Assembly: GCF_001278755.1 (NCBI RefSeq)
Contig: NZ_CP012601.1
Span: 3,162,154 to 3,226,153 of the forward strand
From: Bacillus sp. FJAT-22090
GTDB lineage: Bacteria > Bacillota > Bacilli > Bacillales_A > Planococcaceae
Direction of reading: 5' to 3'
Length of the DNA stretch: 64,000 nt
A program made the translations under genes and the position numbers. This document shows positions 56,936-64,000 of this stretch, one piece after another. Under the pieces are notes generated by a model. The model saw nothing but the letters and a program-made list of their open reading frames with translations, made no database searches and had not been told where the DNA came from. Position 1 is the first letter of the stretch. Every line of letters begins with the position of its first letter.

Positions 56936-58254
56936 AGTATATTGAACAAGTAAAATCAGTTATTTTACTATTACTCATCCTATTAAGTCTTACTTTGACC
57001 TTTACTATATGGACTTTTTCTCCACCATACGAAGCAAACGAAACACCTGTAGTAGATATTGCGATTGCGGATAAAAAGAAAATGGAAGAAATAATTAAAC
57101 CATATCGTCTTTTATATAGTCATGATGAAAATTTGACAGGCTCTACATCTCCACTTATCCTTGACAAAGTATTTAGTTCTATGAAATCGTGGGAACTACA
57201 AACGATAGAGCCTTTAAAGAACAAAGTAAGCATTCAACAAATTAACGAATTCATTCGGACACCAAATCGATTGACCTTCTTTTACCCTGCAGAGGTGCCG
57301 ATTAAGACATTTAGTAACATATTGTCTTTTAATGATCGGGATTTACCGAACGCCTCGTTCAATCGTTTAATAATAGACTGGAATAAAACTTCAGAGGATG
57401 AAGTCCGTTTATATTTTGTAAATACAATAAAACCAAAAGTTTATACAACGTACGTTGATAAAGTGGATAGAGAAACATTTTCAGCACATATTTATAAACA
57501 GTCAATCAACCTATCGCCATATAATGAAATAGAAAGACCTGGTAAACTTTCGCTCTATGCTTCTAATATTCCAGAGAATGTAATGGGTTTTACGTATTTT
57601 TTAGAAGAAATACCACCAGAAAAGTTTAAAAATGCCCTTTTCTCCAATCCAAGTCTTGTTCGAAGTAATCCATTAGGAACTAGTGGACAGGAATTCTCTG
57701 ATGATAATGCCTTGATGAATGTTAAGTTTATGTCAAAAGAATTGGGCTATGTCCATCCGTCCTCTGAGAGTGATAAAGCAGGTAATCCGGCAGATATCAT
57801 TCAGTATACTGTAAATTTTGTTAATGAGCATAATGGGTGGACAGACGATTATCGATTCAGTCGCATCAATCCAGCTACATTACAAGTTAGTTATCAACTT
57901 TACATGTATGGAATGCCTGTTTTTAGTAAAGACATGTCAACAGAGATCTCACAATTATGGGGCGAGGACCGTATTTATCGATATAATAGACCATATTATA
58001 CATTGAACGAATCTGCCCGGTTTAAAACAAGAGAAGTACCATTATCATCTGGACAAGCTACTTATGATCTGATTTCTACCATTTCTAATATAAACATGTC
58101 CTCAGTGGATGAGATTTTGATTGGTTACAATTTGACTCGGGACGACGAACAACCATTACTTAATCTAGAACCTTCATGGTACTATTTGATAAATGGACAA
58201 TGGAATCGAGTATCCCCAGAATTACTGGGAGGTGGCAAGTATGGATTGGAATAA
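56932..58254 (+). CDS. walH: WalK modulator WalH (YycH)
   Basis: Membrane-anchored extracytoplasmic protein that with WalI modulates WalK (inhibitory in B. subtilis, activating in Staphylococcus aureus). The 440-aa protein has one N-terminal membrane helix (VILLLLILLSLTLTFTIWTF) and a large outside region with the YycH pattern. TTG 56932 is 5 nt from AGGAAGGTGAG and overlaps the walK end by 4 nt; a GTG two codons earlier is the other candidate. Confidence 0.92.
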   Translation: MKYIEQVKSVILLLLILLSLTLTFTIWTFSPPYEANETPVVDIAIADKKKMEEIIKPYRLLYSHDENLTGSTSPLILDKVFSSMKSWELQTIEPLKNKVSIQQINEFIRTPNRLTFFYPAEVPIKTFSNILSFNDRDLPNASFNRLIIDWNKTSEDEVRLYFVNTIKPKVYTTYVDKVDRETFSAHIYKQSINLSPYNEIERPGKLSLYASNIPENVMGFTYFLEEIPPEKFKNALFSNPSLVRSNPLGTSGQEFSDDNALMNVKFMSKELGYVHPSSESDKAGNPADIIQYTVNFVNEHNGWTDDYRFSRINPATLQVSYQLYMYGMPVFSKDMSTEISQLWGEDRIYRYNRPYYTLNESARFKTREVPLSSGQATYDLISTISNINMSSVDEILIGYNLTRDDEQPLLNLEPSWYYLINGQWNRVSPELLGGGKYGLE

Positions 58255-59041
58255 AACAAAAACTATTTTTATCATCGTGTTTTCCATACTAAATGTATTT
58301 TTATTTTCCCTTTATTTAAATAGATACAATGAGGCATTGGATTTAGAAGTAATGAGTGATGCACCTATCGAGGATAGACTTTTTCAAGATAATATTACGG
58401 TTCCAAAAATGGATGTAGATATAAAAGAAGCTTCTTACGTTTCGGGAAATACGCATAATTTCATTTTAGAAGAATTAGAAGAGTTACCAAATCAGACAAT
58501 TGTAATAGATGGTTCTAAACTAACGAGCACGTTTAATAAAGCCATTCCGATCACGGAAGAAAACACAGTTGAAAAGATAGTTCGTGAAAATGTATTACGT
58601 GGAGACTCGTACAGTCTATGGAAAAAAGATGAGGAAAACCAATCAGCAACCTTCTTTCAAAAAGTAAATAATCGATTTGTTTACTACAATAAAAATGCGA
58701 CTTTAGTTGTTTATTGGAATGATCAGCAAGAGGTAGTTCGATATGAACAAACAATATTGGATAATTTAGAGGATTATAATGAAGACAGGATCTTAATGGG
58801 TTCTATGCAAGCGATTAAAGTATTATATAATCATGGTCACTTAAAACCTGACTCTGTAGTAAAGGATATTAAATTAGGTTATTCACAACTAATAGAACTA
58901 ACCGAAACACAAGTATTTTTACCTACTTGGCATATTTTAGTTGAGCTTGCAGATGGAACGAAGGAAGATTATTTTGTAAACGCCATCGAGGGAAGTATTG
59001 TTGAAATCCAAAAAGATCCAGAACAAGCTGTTGACAAGTAA
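58241..59041 (+). CDS. walI: WalK modulator WalI (YycI)
   Basis: A 266-aa protein with one N-terminal membrane helix (TKTIFIIVFSILNVFLFSLYL) and an extracytoplasmic YycI domain. It forms a complex with WalH and WalK. ATG 58241 sits behind GGGAGGTGG, inside the last codons of walH (14-nt overlap), giving MDWNKTKTIFIIVF, typical of YycI; longer upstream frames lack a ribosome site. Confidence 0.93.
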   Translation: MDWNKTKTIFIIVFSILNVFLFSLYLNRYNEALDLEVMSDAPIEDRLFQDNITVPKMDVDIKEASYVSGNTHNFILEELEELPNQTIVIDGSKLTSTFNKAIPITEENTVEKIVRENVLRGDSYSLWKKDEENQSATFFQKVNNRFVYYNKNATLVVYWNDQQEVVRYEQTILDNLEDYNEDRILMGSMQAIKVLYNHGHLKPDSVVKDIKLGYSQLIELTETQVFLPTWHILVELADGTKEDYFVNAIEGSIVEIQKDPEQAVDK

Positions 59042-59053
59042 GGAGTTTTAACG

Positions 59054-59842
59054 ATGAGATTTAGTGTATTGGCAAGTGGTAGTAGTGGAAATGCAATTTA
59101 TGTGGAAAATGAAGAGCATTCCTTTTTAGTAGATGTAGGACTAAGTGGAAAGAAGATGGAACAACTATTTAGTGAAATAGATCGGGATATAAAAAAACTC
59201 TCTGGTATTTTTATTACACATGAGCACAGTGATCATATTAAAGGATTAGGTGTAGTTGCAAGAAAATACGGTGTACCTATTTATGCAAATGAAAAAACAT
59301 GGTCTGCAATGGATTCTCTCATAGGAAATGTACCAGTAGATCAACGATTCCAATTTGACATGGAAACGGTAAAAACATTTGGCACAATTGATATTCAGTC
59401 TTTTGCTGTATCACATGATGCAGCAGATCCGATGTTTTACGTTTTCCATGAAAATAATCGAAAGCTTGTATTAATTACAGATACCGGCTATGTAAGTGAT
59501 CGGATGAAGGGACATATCAAAGGAGCAGACTCCTTCGTTTTTGAAAGCAACCATGATGTAAGCATGCTTCAGATGGGACGCTATCCTTGGTCGGTTAAGC
59601 GAAGAATCTTAAGTGATGTTGGACATGTTTCAAATGAAGATGCTGCTGTTGCTATGAGCGAAGTAGTGGATTTCAAAAATACCAATATTTATTTATCCCA
59701 TTTAAGCAAAGATAATAATATGAAGGACCTTGCTCGTATGAGTGTGGCACAAACGCTTCAATCTTGTGGAATTGTTGCGGGTGAATATGTACATTTACAT
59801 GATACCGATGCCAATAAGCCTACTGAGTTAGTCCTAGTATAA
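59054..59842 (+). CDS. walJ: Metallo-beta-lactamase-fold protein WalJ (YycJ)
   Basis: A 262-aa cytoplasmic MBL-fold protein with the zinc motif [10 protein letters not shown] near residue 56 and further ligands in AVSHDAADP and TDTGYVSD. It is a 5'-3' exonuclease in some Bacillales and has been tied to coordination of replication, division and mismatch repair. Last member of the wal operon, followed by a terminator. Confidence 0.95.
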   Translation: MRFSVLASGSSGNAIYVENEEHSFLVDVGLSGKKMEQLFSEIDRDIKKLSGIFITHEHSDHIKGLGVVARKYGVPIYANEKTWSAMDSLIGNVPVDQRFQFDMETVKTFGTIDIQSFAVSHDAADPMFYVFHENNRKLVLITDTGYVSDRMKGHIKGADSFVFESNHDVSMLQMGRYPWSVKRRILSDVGHVSNEDAAVAMSEVVDFKNTNIYLSHLSKDNNMKDLARMSVAQTLQSCGIVAGEYVHLHDTDANKPTELVLV

Positions 59843-59845
59843 GTT

Positions 59846-59879
59846 CCAAAAGCTATTTAATGCTTTTGGGGCTTTTTTT
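59846..59879 (+). terminator. Terminator of the wal operon
   Basis: CCAAAAGC...GCTTTTGG with a run of seven T after GGGC. Confidence 0.85.
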
Positions 59880-59989
59880 GTTCTTTCATTTAAGTTTTAT
59901 TCAACTTTAAAAGAATTTTCATCTTATTTTAATGTAAGTTGGGTAAATTACTAATACAAGCATATATGTTAGAAGAAAGGGAGATGAAA

Positions 59990-61201
59990 ATGGACGAATA
60001 CAATCCATATGAACCAGAAAAACCAGAAGAACCAAAGAAGGAAAAGAAAAGAGGTCTAGCTGGTTATTTTTTTAGTGCGTTGGCAGGTGTTATGGTTGGT
60101 GCATTGCTCGTTTGGTTTTTAATACCTTCAGTTGTAACGAACCTACCATCAAATAATGAAATCAAATCAAACAATACAACACAGGAAACCAAACAGCTTT
60201 CTGTTGATGTGACAACAGACGTTACAGGGGCGGTTGAAAAGGCCTCTGGTGCCGTAGTGGGTATTACTAATATTCAGTCGGTTACTGATTTTTGGAGTAA
60301 CTCTCAATCTACACAAGAAGCTGGAACAGGTTCTGGAGTTATATATAAAAAAGCTGGTGGAAAAGCTTACGTTATAACAAATCATCACGTTGTAGAAGGA
60401 GCAAAATCCCTAGAAGTAACATTAGTGGACGGAACAAAAGTGGATGCCAAACTTGTAGGAAGCGATATATGGAGTGATTTAGCAGTTCTTGAAATGGATG
60501 ACGCTGGAGTAGATGCAGTGATTGAATTTGGGAACTCAGATACACTTAAACAAGGAGAAACAGTGATTGCTATTGGTAACCCTCTTGGTTTAGATTTTTA
60601 TGGATCGGTTACAACAGGTGTTGTATCTGGTAAAGATCGTGCGATTCCAGTTGATTTGAATGGAGACCAAGTGGTAGATTGGCAAGCAGAGGTTTTACAA
60701 ACAGATGCTGCTATCAACCCTGGTAACAGTGGAGGAGCTTTAATCAATTTAGCAGGTCAACTTGTAGGCATAAACTCGATGAAGATTTCTGAATCAACTA
60801 TAGAAGGGATTGGACTTGCAATTCCTGTTAACACTGCAATACCAATTATTGAAGATTTAGAGCAAAACGGAAAAGTAAATCGTCCTTCTATGGGTATTAC
60901 TCTTTTAGACTTAACCAATGTACCTGCATTCCATCAAAAAGAAACATTGAAATTACCTGCTGAAGTAACTACAGGGGTAGTAGTCGATGAAGTAGTTCCT
61001 AATTCGCCAGCAGAAAAAGCAGGAATGGAGACGTATGATGTCATTGTTGAAATGGATGGAAAGAAAGTAGAAGATACGATCGATTTACGAAAACATTTAT
61101 ACAATGAAAAAGAAATTGGAGAAGACTTAAAAGTTAAAGTATATCGCCAAGGAAAAGTAGTGGAGCTTACATTGAAATTAGTCGAAACAGATGCATTATA
61201 A
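59990..61201 (+). CDS. htrC: HtrA-type serine protease (HtrC/YycK)
   Basis: Membrane-anchored, outward-facing quality-control protease. The 403-aa protein has a charged Pro/Glu/Lys-rich cytoplasmic tail (residues 1-25), one membrane helix (AGYFFSALAGVMVGALLVWFLIP), a trypsin-like domain with His (NHHVVEG), Asp (WSDLAVLE) and Ser (NPGNSGGALIN), and a C-terminal PDZ domain (VVPNSPAEKAGMETYDVIVEMDGKKV). ATG 59990 is 6 nt behind GGGAG; the longer frame starting at 59939 lacks a ribosome site. Confidence 0.95.
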   Translation: MDEYNPYEPEKPEEPKKEKKRGLAGYFFSALAGVMVGALLVWFLIPSVVTNLPSNNEIKSNNTTQETKQLSVDVTTDVTGAVEKASGAVVGITNIQSVTDFWSNSQSTQEAGTGSGVIYKKAGGKAYVITNHHVVEGAKSLEVTLVDGTKVDAKLVGSDIWSDLAVLEMDDAGVDAVIEFGNSDTLKQGETVIAIGNPLGLDFYGSVTTGVVSGKDRAIPVDLNGDQVVDWQAEVLQTDAAINPGNSGGALINLAGQLVGINSMKISESTIEGIGLAIPVNTAIPIIEDLEQNGKVNRPSMGITLLDLTNVPAFHQKETLKLPAEVTTGVVVDEVVPNSPAEKAGMETYDVIVEMDGKKVEDTIDLRKHLYNEKEIGEDLKVKVYRQGKVVELTLKLVETDAL

Positions 61202-61241
61202 ACATGTGGATAACTTTCAAATGTAAATAAAAGATTTACAC

Positions 61242-61285
61242 AGCGAGTAGGATGAGAAAAGCTTGTCTTTCCTACTCGCTTTTTG
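61242..61285 (+). terminator. Terminator of htrC
   Basis: AGCGAGTAGGA...TCCTACTCGCT followed by TTTTTG. Confidence 0.9.
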
Positions 61286-61368
61286 TTTGTTAAAATAGGC
61301 TGTGGATAAGAATGTACGATTTGTGTATAACCCTGGAGAAAAATAAGATAATGAAAGGAAGCGAAAAA

Positions 61369-61536
61369 TTGAGAATATTCAGTTGCGAAACGCATATAAA
61401 TCAAGCTTTAGATATGTTTGTAGCAGAACAAAAAACCTTCCCTATGTTAGAACAATTAGCGGATGAAGAAAAGTTATCCACAAAATGCACATACTGTGAT
61501 GTCGCAGCAGTATATATTGTAGCTGATGAAAAATAG
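61369..61536 (+). CDS. yyzF: CxxH/CxxC protein (YyzF family)
   Basis: A 55-aa protein with CETH near the N-terminus and CTYC near the C-terminus, a likely zinc site; the family is known only from its position between htrC and rlmH in Bacillales. TTG 61369 has GGAAG 7 nt upstream; an ATG at 61351 would add six residues but is less well placed. One DnaA box lies within the coding sequence. Confidence 0.8.
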   Translation: MRIFSCETHINQALDMFVAEQKTFPMLEQLADEEKLSTKCTYCDVAAVYIVADEK

Positions 61537-61623
61537 AGCACAATATGTAGATAACTAATGTGGATATGTGGATAAGTAATGTGTATAACTTGTTTGTAAA
61601 TGAAATGTAAAGGTGGATAACCT

Positions 61624-62103
61624 GTGAATATACAAATTATCTCGGTCGGAAAATTAAAGGAAAAATATTTGAAATTAGGAATTGACGAATACACAAAAAG
61701 ACTAAGCAGTTACGCAAAAATAGATTTGGTGGAAGTGCCCGATGAAAAAGCGCCAGAAAACTTAAGTGATGCCGACATGAGAATTGTAAAGAAAAAAGAA
61801 GGAGAACGTATTTTAGCGAAAATCGGAGCAGATACATACGTCATTGCACTTGCTATCGACGGTAAAATGAAATCCTCCGAGCAGCTTGCAAGTGACCTGG
61901 AATCACTCATGACATATGGAAAAAGTAAAATTGCCTTTGTTATTGGCGGATCTCTCGGTCTACATGAGGAAGTATTGAAAAGAGCAGATGAAAAGTTGTC
62001 ATTTGGGAAGATGACATTACCGCATCAGTTAATGAAGCTTGTGCTCGTGGAGCAGATTTATAGAGCGTTTCGGATTATTAAGGGAGAACCGTATCATAAG
62101 TGA
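61624..62103 (+). CDS. rlmH: 23S rRNA (pseudouridine-1915 N3) methyltransferase RlmH
   Basis: SPOUT-class methyltransferase that modifies pseudouridine 1915 in helix 69 of 23S rRNA on assembled ribosomes. The 159-aa protein begins [20 protein letters not shown] and carries [14 protein letters not shown] (SAM knot) and the [28 protein letters not shown] end. The start is GTG 61624. Last conserved gene of the oriC region; gene content changes after it. Confidence 0.97.
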   Translation: MNIQIISVGKLKEKYLKLGIDEYTKRLSSYAKIDLVEVPDEKAPENLSDADMRIVKKKEGERILAKIGADTYVIALAIDGKMKSSEQLASDLESLMTYGKSKIAFVIGGSLGLHEEVLKRADEKLSFGKMTLPHQLMKLVLVEQIYRAFRIIKGEPYHK

Positions 62104-62188
62104 GGTTTTTAGAAAAAGTTTGATGGGAGAAGTGCTATTTTGATTTTTGAGTGACTAGATGAACATTTGTAACATGAATGGTTGTTTT

Positions 62189-62237
62189 TGTTCAATCAGG
62201 ATTTTCTTATCAAAATGAAAAAAATCCTGATTGAACA
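62189..62237. repeat. 17-bp perfect inverted repeat at the edge of the conserved region
   Basis: TGTTCAATCAGGATTTT (62189-62205) and its exact inverted copy (62221-62237), loop 15 nt. No T-run follows on either strand, so it is not a standard terminator, though it lies between two convergent genes. Confidence 0.8.
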
Positions 62238-62283
62238 CAACTACAAAAAATGGTTGAATCCTCCATATGCACTTTTGTTGACT

Positions 62284-62748
62284 TTAATATTCGCCTTTAA
62301 TTACAAAAAATGAGCCTCGAATTGTTCCAGCAAGTTTAGACTTCTGCCTAGCAAACTTAAACTTTCCTTCTAATTCCTTTGGTACTTCCATCCCCTCAGA
62401 AAGCTTAAAACCAACGGCCCGTTTCTTAGGGTCATCAACCGTATACATGACGTTGATCGCAAGACCATCCTCATAAAAGACGTAGGCAAATTTGATATTT
62501 TCCACTTGAAAACGTGAAGTCTCTAAAGGTTTGGCAGCAAACTCAATTTCACGTTCTTCTTTCAAAATTCGGTTCACATAATCAAGGGTCTCCTGACTTT
62601 CGCTAGCAGGTACAACCGTAAATTCATGCTTATATTTGTTCATAAAGTAACGGGCCTCGTTCGCACGTAAACCAGCAAGCGCTTCTACTACAGGTGAAGA
62701 CTCTAAATCAACCGTAGACACATTTTTAAAATCAACTACATAGGACAT
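62284..62748 (-). CDS. Hypothetical protein, 154 aa
   Basis: I do not recognise this protein. It has no signal peptide or membrane segment and is rich in charged residues; segments such as ALAGLRANEARYFMNKYKHEFTVV and a Lys-rich C-terminus (KELEGKFKFARQKSKLAGTI) look like a soluble folded protein. ATG 62748 has GGAGG 8 nt upstream. It is the last gene of a minus-strand run after a DoxX-like and a GyrI-like gene, so it may belong to the same regulated unit. Confidence 0.75.
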   Translation of the reverse strand: MSYVVDFKNVSTVDLESSPVVEALAGLRANEARYFMNKYKHEFTVVPASESQETLDYVNRILKEEREIEFAAKPLETSRFQVENIKFAYVFYEDGLAINVMYTVDDPKKRAVGFKLSEGMEVPKELEGKFKFARQKSKLAGTIRGSFFVIKGEY

Positions 62749-62766
62749 TTCCCAACCCTCCATTTA

Positions 62767-62816
62767 TCTTTTTTTAACAACAGGAATCCACATTTCACCA
62801 AAAAGTCCAACCCTCT
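62767..62816 (-). pseudogene. C-terminal fragment of a GyrI-like gene
   Basis: In one frame the minus strand reads RVGLFGEMWIPVVKKR then stop, nearly the same as the end of the intact GyrI-like protein encoded at 63328-63807 (NGLVFGEMWIPVVRK). A 28-bp stretch (62775-62802) is identical to 63336-63363. The rest of the gene is missing; the DoxX-like gene abuts it. Confidence 0.85.
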
Positions 62817-63239
62817 TTATAGTTTGCGGCTCTTCGGACGCAGCGCCCATGAAGCGATATTGAGTGCAGCGTATGAAAGAGGAAGGATAACATGAAACCC
62901 GTATTCACCATAATCGTTAGCAAACGCATGAGACAAAGCCGCACCAGTCATTAAAAAGAAGAGACCAGCGTGAGCCCATTCTTTAAGTCTAGGAAAGCGT
63001 GGCACGACGATAGCGATGACTCCAAGTATTTTCCAAGTCCCAAGAATATTCGTGATGTATAATGGGTAACCAATATTCGTCACTAACTCAATGTTTCCCC
63101 CCAATTGCATCAGTTGCCCGATACCACTTAACGTAATCGATCCTGCGAGTAGTAATGTGACTGACCAATATGCAATCAAATTTCCATTGAGCTGGGTTTC
63201 TAACTTCGCGGTTGTTTCCGCACCAATAACCTTACTCAT
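62817..63239 (-). CDS. DoxX-like membrane protein
   Basis: A 140-aa protein with four hydrophobic segments and the DoxX-like pattern (SITLSGIGQLMQLGG ... NIGYPLYITNILGTWKILGVIAIVVPRFPRLKEWAHAGLFFLMTGAALSHAFAND). Family members are membrane proteins of uncertain, often redox- or stress-linked, role. ATG 63239 lies 6 nt from AGGAGG. It stands between a GyrI-like gene and a fragment of another, and is probably co-transcribed with the former. Confidence 0.88.
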   Translation of the reverse strand: MSKVIGAETTAKLETQLNGNLIAYWSVTLLLAGSITLSGIGQLMQLGGNIELVTNIGYPLYITNILGTWKILGVIAIVVPRFPRLKEWAHAGLFFLMTGAALSHAFANDYGEYGFHVILPLSYAALNIASWALRPKSRKL

Positions 63240-63327
63240 TTGATCCCTCCTAATCATTGTTTTAAGTGAAAACTTATTAAACGTTACAAATTTTCTAAAT
63301 AATCAACTCCTAAATAGACACCTCCCT

Positions 63328-63807
63328 TTATTTCCTAACAACAGGAATCCACATTTCACCAAATACTAAGCCGTTTCGCTGCCCCATCACAACAGCTGTA
63401 TTTGGGCCACCAACATAGGCAACATTATTTGCTTCTGGCAAGGCTTCTCCAAAGGCAATGCCAGTAAGTTTGTTACTCAACTCTTCATCTGTATTCGCTT
63501 CCCCTTTAACAACGAGGTATTCTCCCTTAGGAAATTGGATAACTCTAGTTGCTTCAGGTAATGTTCCCTCTGTCATGACACCAGCATAATGCATCATCTT
63601 GTTATTCACGGCTTCGTTAACGACGAAAATGTATTCATTTGTGGCTAGGGCTTTTAACGTGTCAAGCCGTCCATCTTGTTTGACTGACTGCCAAAAGTCT
63701 GACTTTTCCTTGTTTATGCCAGCATAGTCTGTGTAATCGCTCGTAAGCTCAGTTCCCAAACCTAAAACGATAAAGCTGTCTTTTTCTTCTAAAGTATAAT
63801 TTGCCAT
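63328..63807 (-). CDS. GyrI-like effector-binding domain protein
   Basis: A 159-aa single-domain protein of the GyrI/BmrR effector-binding superfamily: SFIVLGLGTEL at the start, then WQSVKQDGRLDTLKALATNEYIFVVNE, PKGEYLVVKGEA and a final FGEMWIPVVRK. Such proteins bind small lipophilic or aromatic compounds. ATG 63807 is 8 nt from AGGAAGG. Divergent from an HTH/WYL-type regulator, as in the yobU-yobV pair of B. subtilis, so it may be that regulator's target or partner. Confidence 0.88.
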   Translation of the reverse strand: MANYTLEEKDSFIVLGLGTELTSDYTDYAGINKEKSDFWQSVKQDGRLDTLKALATNEYIFVVNEAVNNKMMHYAGVMTEGTLPEATRVIQFPKGEYLVVKGEANTDEELSNKLTGIAFGEALPEANNVAYVGGPNTAVVMGQRNGLVFGEMWIPVVRK

Positions 63808-63918
63808 TTTCAAAACCTTCCTCTTTTTTAAAATTTATCAAATGATTTATCTTTTCACTTGATGAGTTTATAATAGTCTTTAATAGTGTCAAAAAATGAT
63901 ACTGTTTAGGAGGTCCAG

Positions 63919-64000
63919 ATGAAAAAAGTTGAACGGATTAATATCATCATGCGGTATATCAACAACCGATCCCACTTTACAATTTCTGAGATCATGCAAG
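63919..64000 (+). CDS. HTH (YafY/WYL-type) transcriptional regulator, 5' end only
   Basis: 27 codons are visible from ATG 63919, which follows AGGAGG by 6 nt. The sequence (MKKVERINIIMRYINNRSH then FTISEIMQ) matches the start of HTH_11 regulators that usually carry a C-terminal WYL domain, such as YobV. The remainder lies outside the window, so the WYL domain is inferred. It diverges from the GyrI-like gene with a 111-nt shared control region. Confidence 0.75.
   Translation, partial: MKKVERINIIMRYINNRSHFTISEIMQ

Larger units (their letters stand above)
61205..61620. other. DnaA-box cluster around yyzF
   Basis: Four perfect 9-mer DnaA boxes at 61205-61213, 61301-61309, 61474-61482 (opposite strand) and 61567-61575, with near matches TGTGTATAA (61322, 61580), TGTAGATAA (61546) and GGTGGATAA (61612). 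They span the htrC 3' flank, the yyzF gene and the gap before rlmH. Confidence 0.8.

Overview
This 64 kb window is the replication-origin region of a low-GC, endospore-forming Gram-positive bacterium of the order Bacillales. Gene order closely follows the Bacillus subtilis origin (recR, ebfC, dnaX, scr ... gyrA, gyrB, recF, yaaA, dnaN, dnaA, oriC, rpmH, rnpA, spoIIIJ, jag, mnmE, mnmG, rsmG, noc, soj, spo0J ... walRKHIJ, htrC, yyzF, rlmH). The sporulation-linked genes yaaH, spoIIIJ/yidC, yyaC, soj/spo0J and noc point to a spore former. The lack of remB between recF and gyrB, of yaaC beside guaB and of spacer tRNAs in the first rRNA operon argues against B. subtilis itself; a Planococcaceae-type genus such as Psychrobacillus, Lysinibacillus or Sporosarcina is plausible, but this is inference.

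Left arm (1-30166, nearly all on the minus strand, moving away from oriC): dnaA-dnaN-yaaA-recF and gyrB-gyrA; an HD-GYP protein with a damaged metal motif; one rRNA operon (16S-23S-5S, minus strand) followed by a second, truncated 5S and a repeated terminator; guaB; dacA; the PLP synthase pair pdxS-pdxT with a divergent MocR regulator; serS behind a T-box; tadA (plus strand); yaaH; dgk-dck; tRNA-Ser (plus strand); the long SRP RNA; dnaX-ebfC-recR.

oriC is bipartite: a cluster of seven DnaA boxes upstream of dnaA (30245-30540), and boxes plus an AT-rich unwinding stretch with DnaA-trio-like triplets between dnaA and dnaN (28660-28822). Further DnaA boxes lie at jag-mnmE and at htrC-yyzF-rlmH. 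Two good parS sites flank or lie in the noc-soj-spo0J region, a third near-match lies in recF, and a near-consensus Noc site lies before walR.

Right arm (30668-62103, almost all plus strand): rpmH-rnpA-yidC-jag, mnmE-mnmG-rsmG, noc, soj-spo0J, a DUF554 membrane protein converging on yyaC, an MscS channel, yyzM, ychF, a GC-rich dispersed-repeat-like element, a DUF3267 membrane zincin-like gene, rpsF-ssb-rpsR, yybS-gdpP-rplI-dnaC, purA, a G5/LysM/M23 cell-wall peptidase, the essential walRKHIJ operon, htrC, yyzF and rlmH.

Right end (62104-64000): a small accessory module on the minus strand (an unrecognised 154-aa protein, a DoxX-like membrane protein, a GyrI-like effector-binding protein) diverging from an HTH/WYL-type regulator cut off by the window edge. 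A C-terminal fragment of a second GyrI-like gene between the first two genes records a past rearrangement. I see no CRISPR array, complete insertion sequence or prophage. The most unusual features are the 5S remnant with its reiterated spacer element, the clustered chromosome-organisation sites, and the rearranged right-end module.
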